A stretch of DNA of 64,000 bases. Origin: Acidobacteriaceae bacterium (GTDB lineage: Bacteria; Acidobacteriota; Terriglobia; Terriglobales; Acidobacteriaceae). The stretch is from assembly GCA_003134655.1 (NCBI GenBank), contig PLBY01000068.1, positions 186,001-250,000 of the forward strand, written 5' to 3'. Shown here in pieces: positions 1 through 6,959 of the stretch; within the stretch, counting starts at the first letter, position 1, and each line of letters opens with the position of its first letter. The notes under the pieces were generated by a model. That model saw only the letters and a list, made by a program, of their open reading frames with translations, was not told the origin of the DNA and did no database searches. Made by a program: the position numbers and the translations under genes.

Positions 1-2072
1 GCCAGTGTGGTGTCACCCACAACCAACAGCGTGGCGTTGTTCGGTTTGAACCAGGTGTCGTGAAACTTGGCTAAGTCTTCGCGCGTCATTTTGCTGACAG
101 CAGCTTCGGTGCCCGAGCCAGTGAACGGCACGGCGTAGGGATGTCCCTTGCCGTAGAGCAAAGTCGGCACCACGCGCAACGCCATCGGTTGGGGCGTCAC
201 CTTTTCGCGCTGGATTCCGGCAAGACGTTCTTTCTGCAGCCGCTGGAACTCCTTCTGTGGAAATGCGGGATGCAGAATCAGGTCCGCGTAAATATCCAGC
301 GACGGGTCCATGGTGCTCTTGAGTGTGTTGAGACTGACTAGCGAATAGTCGAGACTAGCTCCGGCGTTGAAGTTGGCGCTGAGCGATTCCAACTCCTCTC
401 CAATCTTTAGGGAGTCGCGCGTTGGCGTTCCTTCTTCCAACATGCGCTGCTCAAAGCTGGCGGTGCCGGTTGCGTCGGTGGGATCGGCAGAGTAGCCGCT
501 GTCCACCATCAAAGTGAAGTTCACCACCGGAGCGGTGTGGCGCTCCGCGAGCACCACCTTCAGCCCGTTGCTGAGAGTAGCTTTCTGGAGTGGAGGAAGT
601 TTGAGCGACATTGGGTCGCCCGCTGCCGGCTCTTTGGCTCGGTCGAGTTTGGCGTCGGTCTTGAACGTGGTGGGATACGGATGCACTTCGAGCACGTAAT
701 CGCCGTCGCTCAGCCACTCATCCGCAGCCTTTTTCACGGTGGTGGGGGTCGCGGCCTTCACCCATTTCAGGTAGTCCTTGTAGCAATCGGGATTGCCCCG
801 GAAACTCTGGCAGCGCGCGAGCAGGTCGCTCTTGCCTCCGAAGCCGCCGATCCGTTCCACGATCCGCGCATACCGCCCGAGAATCTGTGTCTTGGCCAAT
901 TGCAATTCGGCAGCGGTCGGGCCGTTCTTCAAGAAACTCTGCAACTCTTCGTCCCCCGCCTTTTCCACCTTGCCGAGGTCCTCGCCCGGATTCGCCGTGA
1001 GCGTGAAGTCGAACTGGCCTCCGATCTCACTGGTGTCGTTCGACGAAGTGGCGCTGGTTGCAATCTGATCTTTGTAGACCAGGCGCTTGTAGAGGCGCGA
1101 CGTCTTACCCCCGCCGAGCACTTGCGCTGCTAGATCAAGCAGAGCTTCTTCGGGTGACCCAAATTCTGGCACGTTCCAGATGCGATAAAGGCGAGCCTGC
1201 GGGACACGGTCCTGCACCCAACCGCGGTGCGTGCCCGTGCGTTTCGCGATCCACACTTCCTGCTTCGCGATGGGCGGGCCAGCGGGAATGTCGCCGTAAT
1301 ATTTCTCGACTTTCTCTTTCGCCACTTCCGGCGTGATGTCGCCCGCGATCACCACGGTGACGTTGTTCGGGCCGTAATAAGTCTTGAACCATTCCTGCAC
1401 GTCGCTCATCGAAGCGGCGTCCAGGTCTTTCATGGAACCGATCACGGTCCATGAATAAGGATGGCCGACGGGGTAAGTGTTCTCGGTGATGATTTCTTCG
1501 GTTACGCCGTAAGGTTGATTCTCGCCTTGGCGCTTTTCGTTCTGCACCACGCCGCGCTGCAGGTCGAGCTTCTTCTGGTCGAGCACGCCCAGCAGGTGCC
1601 CCATGCGGTCGCTCTCGGCGAACAGCGCATAGTCCAGCATGGAAGTGGGCACGTTCTCGAAATAGTTCGTGCGATCGTTGTTGGTAGTGCCGTTCAGATT
1701 CGTGGCTCCCACCTTTTCCATGGCATTGATGTAGGTGTGATTGAAGTCATCGCTGCCGCTGAACATCAAATGCTCAAAAAGATGGGCGAAGCCTGTCTTG
1801 CCCAGCTTCTCATTCTTGGAGCCCACGTGGTACCAGGTGTTCACCGCAACGATCGGGGCCTTGTGGTCTTCATGCACCAGAACGGTCAGACCGTTGGCGA
1901 GCGTGAACTTGGTGTACTTAATGTCGGGAATCGGGATGTCAACGCTCGCGACTGCGGGAGCTTTGTGGGCAGGAGCCGGTTGTGCCTGTGCGACGACGGA
2001 TATTGAAGTAGCGATTAGAGAAGCCAACACTGCAAGCAGAATCATCGCAAATGATGTCAGTCTATTTCTCAA
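1..2072 (-). CDS. M16 family zinc metallopeptidase, exported (C-terminus cut by window edge)
   Basis: About 690 residues are visible and the stop lies left of position 1. A basic-then-hydrophobic N-terminus ending near AQA is a signal peptide, so the enzyme acts outside the cytoplasm. The inverted zinc motif HLFEH (H97, E100, H101 from the start used here) marks the catalytic half. A second M16 repeat begins around residue 500 (SNGLKVVLAERHTAPVV) and lacks the zinc motif, as is normal for the non-catalytic half of two-domain members. I chose a TTG start at 2072 because GGAGG (2079-2083) sits six bases upstream and the extra residues give the signal peptide a basic n-region. ATG at 2045 is the alternative. 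Substrate unknown; family members degrade peptides. A plausible partner is the neighbouring exported S9 peptidase. Confidence 0.9.
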   Translation of the reverse strand, partial: MRNRLTSFAMILLAVLASLIATSISVVAQAQPAPAHKAPAVASVDIPIPDIKYTKFTLANGLTVLVHEDHKAPIVAVNTWYHVGSKNEKLGKTGFAHLFEHLMFSGSDDFNHTYINAMEKVGATNLNGTTNNDRTNYFENVPTSMLDYALFAESDRMGHLLGVLDQKKLDLQRGVVQNEKRQGENQPYGVTEEIITENTYPVGHPYSWTVIGSMKDLDAASMSDVQEWFKTYYGPNNVTVVIAGDITPEVAKEKVEKYYGDIPAGPPIAKQEVWIAKRTGTHRGWVQDRVPQARLYRIWNVPEFGSPEEALLDLAAQVLGGGKTSRLYKRLVYKDQIATSATSSNDTSEIGGQFDFTLTANPGEDLGKVEKAGDEELQSFLKNGPTAAELQLAKTQILGRYARIVERIGGFGGKSDLLARCQSFRGNPDCYKDYLKWVKAATPTTVKKAADEWLSDGDYVLEVHPYPTTFKTDAKLDRAKEPAAGDPMSLKLPPLQKATLSNGLKVVLAERHTAPVVNFTLMVDSGYSADPTDATGTASFEQRMLEEGTPTRDSLKIGEELESLSANFNAGASLDYSLVSLNTLKSTMDPSLDIYADLILHPAFPQKEFQRLQKERLAGIQREKVTPQPMALRVVPTLLYGKGHPYAVPFTGSGTEAAVSKMTREDLAKFHDTWFKPNNATLLVVGDTTL

Positions 2073-2145
2073 GTAGTGCCTCCAGGTGGTGCAAATCCAG
2101 GCTAGAAGGTGCAGCACAACACTCTACACAAGGAGCATGCCGGTC

Positions 2146-2179
2146 GTCACGCATCCGAGGTGGATGCCGGATGCGTGAC
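2146..2179. repeat. 11-bp perfect inverted repeat between two minus-strand peptidase genes
   Basis: GTCACGCATCC at 2146-2156 and its exact reverse complement at 2169-2179 enclose a 12-base loop. It lies after the S9 peptidase stop (2207) and before the M16 start on the minus strand. No T-tract follows on the minus strand, so it is a poor intrinsic terminator. It may be an mRNA-stabilising or attenuating hairpin. Confidence 0.5.
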
Positions 2180-2206
2180 TCTTCCGAGAAGAAGGTTGGC
2201 TGGCCT

Positions 2207-4198
2207 TTAGTGCTGTGCCGATCCCGGGTTCAAATAACGGTCGAACCATCCGACGAGCCGCTCCATGATGTCGCGTTGGTGCTCCGGCTTGCGAATGGAG
2301 TGGCCCTCACCCTCATAGACCACGAACTGCGTTTCCACGCCTAGGCTCTTTAGCGCGTGCCAGAATTCGCGGGATTGCGGCTCCGGCACTTCGCCGTCGC
2401 GTTCTCCGACCAGGATGAGAGTAGGCGTTTTGACATTCTTGATGAACGTCATGGGCGAGCTTTTCGCATACACGGCGGGGTCATCGTAGACCGACGCGCC
2501 AAAATAAGGAATCATCCACTCGTCAATGTCATTCTCACCGTAATAACTCTGCCAGTTCGACAACCCCGCGCCGGCCACGGCCGCACGAAAACGGTGAGTC
2601 TGCGTCACGGCCCACATCGTCATATATCCGCCATAGCTCCAGCCGAAAATTCCGACGCGCTGATCGTCGACCGGCAGAGTCTTCACCACTTCGTCGACTC
2701 CGGCCAGAATGTCGCGAAAATCTCCATAGCCGAAGTCCTTGACGTTCCCCTCGGTAAACTTTTCGCCTTGCCCAAAGCTCCCCCGAGGATTGGGATAGAG
2801 CACGAAGTATCCCTTGGTCGAGAGACTGTCCAGATTGAAACCGCGGGCGGGCCAGCTTGGGCGGACCGCCGCTGCAGGGCCACCATGAACCACAACAACT
2901 ATCGGGTAACGGCGTCCCGGATCGTAATCCTTGGGGTACATCAGCCAGCCTTGGATGCGCATTCCGTCACTCGTCCAATGCAGGCTCTTCATCTCGCCCC
3001 AGTCCGGGCGAACCGCGTCGTTATAGTGCGTCAGCTGTTTCCAGCTGCCGATGGAGCCCACCCATATCTCGCCGGGACGTTCGGACGAGCTTCTGATTAC
3101 GGCTGACGTCGCCTGATCCGCTGATAACGAAATAGACAAGGACTCCCCTCCCGACCAGACTTGCGAAGTCTTTCCGCTCGCGAGATCCACCGTCGCAACG
3201 CCAGACTGCCCATCAATGTTTTCGGTGAACAAGATCTTATCGGCAGCCGCCCAGAAAATTCGATTGGGCGATGCCGCGATCCCAGGTGTGACGTTGCGAG
3301 CATTCCCCCCGCCCGCCGGCACAACATAAATGTCTCCGCCGGTAGAACCTTCATCGCTCATCAGCCCTTCGATGAAGGCAATGCTCTTCCCATCCGGCGA
3401 CCACCGTGGCTCCGCAATCTGCAAACGCGGCTTGTAAACCGGATGTGGTTCTCCGCCCGTCGCGCCTAGCGTGTAGATCTGCGCGACATACCAATTCGAA
3501 TCGCCTTCACCGTGGGCCGCAATCAGGGCGAAGCTCTTGCTGTCCGGCGACCAATCGTATTCGTAAACATACATGTCCGCCGGAGACAGTTGCCGGACGT
3601 TGCCCGAGGCCACCTCAACCGTGATGAGACGCTGTTCGTAAACCTTGCTATCAACCACGCCAGTCTCGGGCGTCATCGGCATCAAAGGACCGGCCGCTCG
3701 CGGTGCATTCTCCGTGAACAGGATCGCGATCGTCTTCCCATCGGGCGCCCAAACTGGATCGGCCAGGAACCCCTTCAGGCTCGTCAGCTTGCGGGCCGTG
3801 CCGCCGCCCAAATGCGCCACATAAAGCTCTGACTGGTCGTTGCCGCCCGCATCGGAAAGAAACGCCAGCTGCTTGCTGTCTGGCGACCAGCAGGCATCCC
3901 CCTCATGTGCCGCGGCGTCCTCGCCCGCTGCCGAAATGCGCTGCGGCTGCAAACTGGAGGACTTCAGATCCTGAACATAAATGGCCGAGCCCCCGCCTCC
4001 CGTGGTGGTCGGCTCCACCCACGCGACATGCGTTCCATCCGGAGAAATCACCGCTTGCCGAAGGTTCTTGACCGATGGACCATCGCCTTGTCCTAGCGCG
4101 AAAGCAACTACGGCAAGGTAGATCGCGGATCCGAAAACGACTCGCATCAGGAGGGGTTTGCCTCGTTTGGCCGGCTTCATGTGGGAATGTATCTCCAT
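2207..4198 (-). CDS. S9 family (prolyl oligopeptidase-type) serine peptidase, exported
   Basis: 663 residues. The N-terminus has a basic stretch and a hydrophobic segment (about residues 19-36), i.e. a signal peptide. Residues about 40-400 carry repeated SPDG/SPDSK and WSPDGKSIAF motifs, characteristic of a beta-propeller (PD40/TolB-like). The C-terminal third is an alpha/beta-hydrolase with GWSYGGYM (Ser521), GERDGEVP (Asp601) and EGHSIRKPEH (His633), a complete triad. This architecture matches S9C acylaminoacyl-peptidase/DPP-type enzymes that trim peptides after propeller gating. ATG 4198 has no clear ribosome site. Codons 7 (4180) and 18 are alternative starts that still leave an export signal. 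It is followed 134 bases later by the M16 peptidase on the same strand, suggesting a joint peptide-scavenging role. Confidence 0.92.
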   Translation of the reverse strand: MEIHSHMKPAKRGKPLLMRVVFGSAIYLAVVAFALGQGDGPSVKNLRQAVISPDGTHVAWVEPTTTGGGGSAIYVQDLKSSSLQPQRISAAGEDAAAHEGDACWSPDSKQLAFLSDAGGNDQSELYVAHLGGGTARKLTSLKGFLADPVWAPDGKTIAILFTENAPRAAGPLMPMTPETGVVDSKVYEQRLITVEVASGNVRQLSPADMYVYEYDWSPDSKSFALIAAHGEGDSNWYVAQIYTLGATGGEPHPVYKPRLQIAEPRWSPDGKSIAFIEGLMSDEGSTGGDIYVVPAGGGNARNVTPGIAASPNRIFWAAADKILFTENIDGQSGVATVDLASGKTSQVWSGGESLSISLSADQATSAVIRSSSERPGEIWVGSIGSWKQLTHYNDAVRPDWGEMKSLHWTSDGMRIQGWLMYPKDYDPGRRYPIVVVVHGGPAAAVRPSWPARGFNLDSLSTKGYFVLYPNPRGSFGQGEKFTEGNVKDFGYGDFRDILAGVDEVVKTLPVDDQRVGIFGWSYGGYMTMWAVTQTHRFRAAVAGAGLSNWQSYYGENDIDEWMIPYFGASVYDDPAVYAKSSPMTFIKNVKTPTLILVGERDGEVPEPQSREFWHALKSLGVETQFVVYEGEGHSIRKPEHQRDIMERLVGWFDRYLNPGSAQH

Positions 4199-4543
4199 GG
4201 TTTATTAGGGAAACAGCCGCCATCCTACACCGATTCGACCTCCTCGCGCAGGTACGGGGCACCAGGGCTATCTGCCCTTTGAAGTGACTCCCCGCCCTTG
4301 GATCGAAAAAAGTTCAGATCTGCTGAAACGGTCGGGGATTCCCCCGCACTATCCCTATACGTGGAGGACATCGGCCGTAAGCGATGAGCCACAGTTCACG
4401 AACTCCGGCCTGGCAAACCACAGGCTGAGGTTCTCGTAAGTGCCGGAGTCGATCCGGGGGGAAGCGGCTCCGGCGCTTCTGAATTCAGACTTCCCCAAGG
4501 GCCCTAACCGTTCGATTCAAGCTTCAGGAGTAGATTCCTCCCA
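4199..4543. other. 345-base divergent intergenic region
   Basis: No ORF is convincing here. The left part must carry the promoter of the S9 peptidase gene (minus strand). The right part (about 4370-4480) is rich in nested inverted repeats and precedes the sigma-factor gene (see the separate entry). I could not assign -10/-35 boxes with confidence. Confidence 0.6.
4400..4480 (+). ncRNA. putative structured leader RNA upstream of ECF sigma gene
   Basis: ACTCCGGC (4402-4409) pairs exactly with GCCGGAGT (4442-4449). Inside it, CCTG (4409-4412) can pair with CAGG (4421-4424) around a GGCAAACCAC-like loop. A second hairpin, GAAGCG (4461-4466) with CGCTTC (4474-4479), follows. This multi-stem arrangement about 65-145 bases before the start codon resembles a cis-regulatory leader. 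It does not match any riboswitch consensus I can recall with confidence. The GGCAAACC segment superficially recalls GEMM/c-di-GMP-I, but the rest of that consensus is absent. The hairpins are seen in the sequence; the regulatory function is inferred. Confidence 0.35.
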
Positions 4544-5290
4544 GTGCAACGTGCCCGAACTAACCCGCCCACCGTTTGCCGCCGCGGCAGTCTCACCCTT
4601 GTGAAACGCCCCGTCGCGCCCGCCGCCCCAGCCCCCGAAAACGTCAGCGATACCCCAGCCCCGGTGCTACACTTTCTGACACTTCAGAATGTGCGGGGCA
4701 AGTACTTGCAGTTCCAATCCTTTGACGAGTCCTATCTCAGTCGGCTGCGGTCCGGAGACTTCCGGACCCAGGAGCATTTTTCGGCCTACTTCGGCGCCCT
4801 GATCAAAATCAAGCTAGGCGCTCGCCTCAAGTCGCCCGAGGCCATTGAGGATGTTCGTCAGGAAACCTTTGCCCGCTTCTTCATCGCCTTGCGCGACGGG
4901 AAGATTCTTCAGCCCGACCGCCTGGGATCGTTCGTAAACTCCATTTGCAATAACGTTCTGCTCGAGCACTACCGGTCGGCCGCCCGCAGCACTTCCCTCG
5001 ACGAGGAGGAGGAGAAAAATTTTCCTGCCCTCAATGTCGATCTGCTGGGCGCGCTCAGCGCAAAAGAAAGAGAAAAAAAAGTCCGCGAAATCCTGGAGAA
5101 ACTTTCCGAGCGGGATCGGCGTCTGCTCCGGGAAGTTTTCCTGGAAGAACGGGACAAGGATCAGGTCTGCCGTGATTTCGGCGTCGATCGTGAATATTTA
5201 CGCGTACTGTTGCACCGTGCCAAGCAGGCATTCAAGGCATCGTATCTGAAGCACTCGGGGGATAATCCCCCGGATTTTGTTACAGCTTAA
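4544..5290 (+). CDS. ECF-type RNA polymerase sigma factor
   Basis: 248 residues. An N-terminal extension of about 45 residues is proline/alanine rich. Sigma region 2 follows (residues about 60-150, with DVRQETFARFF and a YRSAA segment). Region 4 is at about 185-235 (LSERDRRLLREVFLEE, then the helix-turn-helix DQVCRDFGVDREYLRVLLHRA). The GTG start lies 13 bases after AGGAG (4526-4530), somewhat far. An in-frame GTG further on (MVKRPVAP...) is possible. It redirects RNA polymerase, presumably to its own cassette. The next gene (52 bases on) is a zinc-finger membrane anti-sigma factor, so the pair forms a signal-responsive switch. Its downstream neighbours are a beta-rich protein and a TPR-CHAT peptidase. 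Confidence 0.9.
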   Translation: MQRARTNPPTVCRRGSLTLVKRPVAPAAPAPENVSDTPAPVLHFLTLQNVRGKYLQFQSFDESYLSRLRSGDFRTQEHFSAYFGALIKIKLGARLKSPEAIEDVRQETFARFFIALRDGKILQPDRLGSFVNSICNNVLLEHYRSAARSTSLDEEEEKNFPALNVDLLGALSAKEREKKVREILEKLSERDRRLLREVFLEERDKDQVCRDFGVDREYLRVLLHRAKQAFKASYLKHSGDNPPDFVTA

Positions 5291-5342
5291 GAACGGTGCC
5301 AATGCAGGCGAGCACGCACTTCGTCGGAGGGGGAAATAAACC

Positions 5343-6023
5343 ATGGACCACACAGCGGTGGTTCGAGACAAAATGACGGAAAGATACTTACTTAACGAGC
5401 TCGACTCCGAGATCCGGGACGAGTTCGAAGAGCACTATTTTGACTGTCCGGAATGCGCCCAGGACGTTAGCGCGGGCTCCCAGTTCGTGGAGCAGAGCAA
5501 GGTTGTTCTGGCGGAGGAGGCCCAGCCGGTGCTTGTCCGCGCGACCTCTCGCCCAGAACCCGTTCGCCACGGGTGGTTTGCCTGGCTCCGCCCGGCATTT
5601 GCCGCGCCGGCGCTGGCGCTTCTGCTGGCGGTGGCCGGATATCAGAACCTGGTTACCTATCCAGGGTTGCGGTCAGAACTCAGGCGGCCTCAGGTTTTGC
5701 CGGCCGTTTCTGTGAACGTGGGAACGTGGGGTGGGGGCGAAACTCCGGCGTCGATTCCCGAGGGTCAGGGCTTTGTTATGTTGATACGAATCCCCCCCGA
5801 CGGCGTTTACACGCGCTATACCGCAGAGCTGTATAGTCCCGCCGGAAAACGGGAGGGATCCTTCACGATCACGCCCACGGCCGGGCAAGACCAGTGGTCG
5901 GTAACGGTCCCTAGGATCGATCGGGCAGCCGGAACTTACACCATGTCGGTCCGCGGCGTCACCGCCGGGGGGGAGACGAAAGACCTCGGAAGCACGTCCT
6001 TCCAATTACAGATTCAGAGATGA
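5343..6023 (+). CDS. zinc-finger (zf-HC2-like) transmembrane anti-sigma factor
   Basis: 226 residues. The N-terminal ERYLLNELDSEIRDEFEEHYFDCPECAQDV segment (residues about 14-42) has the His-X3-Cys-X2-Cys anti-sigma zinc signature. One membrane helix lies at about 85-105 (FAAPALALLLAVAGY). The remaining ~120 residues would be periplasmic and look beta-rich. A purine-rich ribosome site (GGAGGGGG) precedes the ATG. It presumably sequesters the adjacent sigma factor at the inner membrane until a periplasmic signal is sensed. The neighbouring CHAT peptidase is a candidate for processing this system, but no cleavage site can be identified. Confidence 0.88.
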   Translation: MDHTAVVRDKMTERYLLNELDSEIRDEFEEHYFDCPECAQDVSAGSQFVEQSKVVLAEEAQPVLVRATSRPEPVRHGWFAWLRPAFAAPALALLLAVAGYQNLVTYPGLRSELRRPQVLPAVSVNVGTWGGGETPASIPEGQGFVMLIRIPPDGVYTRYTAELYSPAGKREGSFTITPTAGQDQWSVTVPRIDRAAGTYTMSVRGVTAGGETKDLGSTSFQLQIQR

Positions 6024-6047
6024 GTTGTCGAGGAGCGGAGGTACACT

Positions 6048-6959
6048 ATGGCCACTATGACGGAAATCCCAGAAGCAGTCAGCACAGTCGAACGCTCGCA
6101 TGACTACCATGCCGAAGCTCACGTCCTCAGCGGACATTTGCAGCGGCCCATCGAGCAGAAAATTGAACGGCACGCGTCAGTCGCATTGAAAGACCGGAGA
6201 GGCGGTCACCTTACCCGCTTCGCCGAAGAAGTCAGCATAGAAGGATTGATTACCTTCGCCAAGGGGCACACCCGGGTATCGGGAGCCCGAAGCTTGAAGA
6301 ATAACGGATGGATCACCCTCTCCACGTCGGTGGTGGAAGGCCTGAACGTTTTCGAAATCATTACGGCCGATCGCATCGTGTCACAGGTCTCCACTGATCA
6401 TCCCTATGTGAATGGTCATGTGCCGCAGGTGACATTCCTGGGGACGCAGTTTCAGAACTTGCAGGTCAGCGGATTCCCGGTCACTCTGACCCTCAACCTC
6501 GGAATCTTTGGAGATCGGCCAGCCGACGACCGCTCCTACCTGCAGGACGCGAAGTTTCTCAATGTGGTCAAAGAACAGACCGAGAAGATCGCCAAGGCAA
6601 ACGGTCTTCCCAAAGAGTTGAAGGAACAGTACCATGAGAAACTTGCCCGCATCGAGCAGCTCATTAAGACTAGCGACGCGGGTGGCCCGGTCAGGCACGA
6701 GCCCATCACATGTTCCCTGGTCCAGAGCATCGGCGAAATCCCGATCCCCGGAGTGCAGACGTTCGGGAACGTGATGGTGATTCCGGACTTTGGCAGTGTC
6801 GCGCTGGGCGAGATCGAAGTAGGCGAGAGGATGGACGAGGGCTCCCAGAGGCCCAGCGTCTACATCGAGTTGACGGGCATCAACATGAAGCTGGGGTGTG
6901 TCGGGCATGGCACGGCGAAGGCCGCGACCGCTACCGCCAACGGCAACACACATCCGTAG
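6048..6959 (+). CDS. beta-rich protein of unknown function, within the CHAT cassette
   Basis: 303 residues with no signal peptide or membrane helix, so probably cytoplasmic as read. A good ribosome site (CGGAGG, six bases before ATG) and a 24-base gap to the anti-sigma gene indicate co-transcription. Residues about 35-150 consist of alternating short beta-type segments. About 165-215 is a charged helical region (LNVVKEQTEKIAKANG...). Residues 225-290 are again beta-type. The overall pattern loosely recalls the choice-of-anchor-P class of repetitive beta proteins, but I cannot assign a family. Its 3' end may overlap the start of the CHAT gene. Its conserved place between an anti-sigma and a CHAT peptidase makes it a candidate substrate or partner of the peptidase (inference only). 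Confidence 0.8.
   Translation: MATMTEIPEAVSTVERSHDYHAEAHVLSGHLQRPIEQKIERHASVALKDRRGGHLTRFAEEVSIEGLITFAKGHTRVSGARSLKNNGWITLSTSVVEGLNVFEIITADRIVSQVSTDHPYVNGHVPQVTFLGTQFQNLQVSGFPVTLTLNLGIFGDRPADDRSYLQDAKFLNVVKEQTEKIAKANGLPKELKEQYHEKLARIEQLIKTSDAGGPVRHEPITCSLVQSIGEIPIPGVQTFGNVMVIPDFGSVALGEIEVGERMDEGSQRPSVYIELTGINMKLGCVGHGTAKAATATANGNTHP

Noticed and set aside
2217..2240. TPsiC-like GGGTTCAAAT stretch suggesting a tRNA
   Set aside because: It lies inside the coding end of the S9 peptidase and no acceptor or anticodon stems can be folded around it.
4411..4420. c-di-GMP-I riboswitch suggested by GGCAAACC
   Set aside because: The remaining conserved GEMM positions (e.g. GGGACGCAAAGCC) are absent.
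6710..6895. Upstream extension of the TPR-CHAT reading frame
   Set aside because: It overlaps most of the last third of the preceding gene in another frame and shows only Arg/His-rich low-complexity residues, so it is treated as unused frame.
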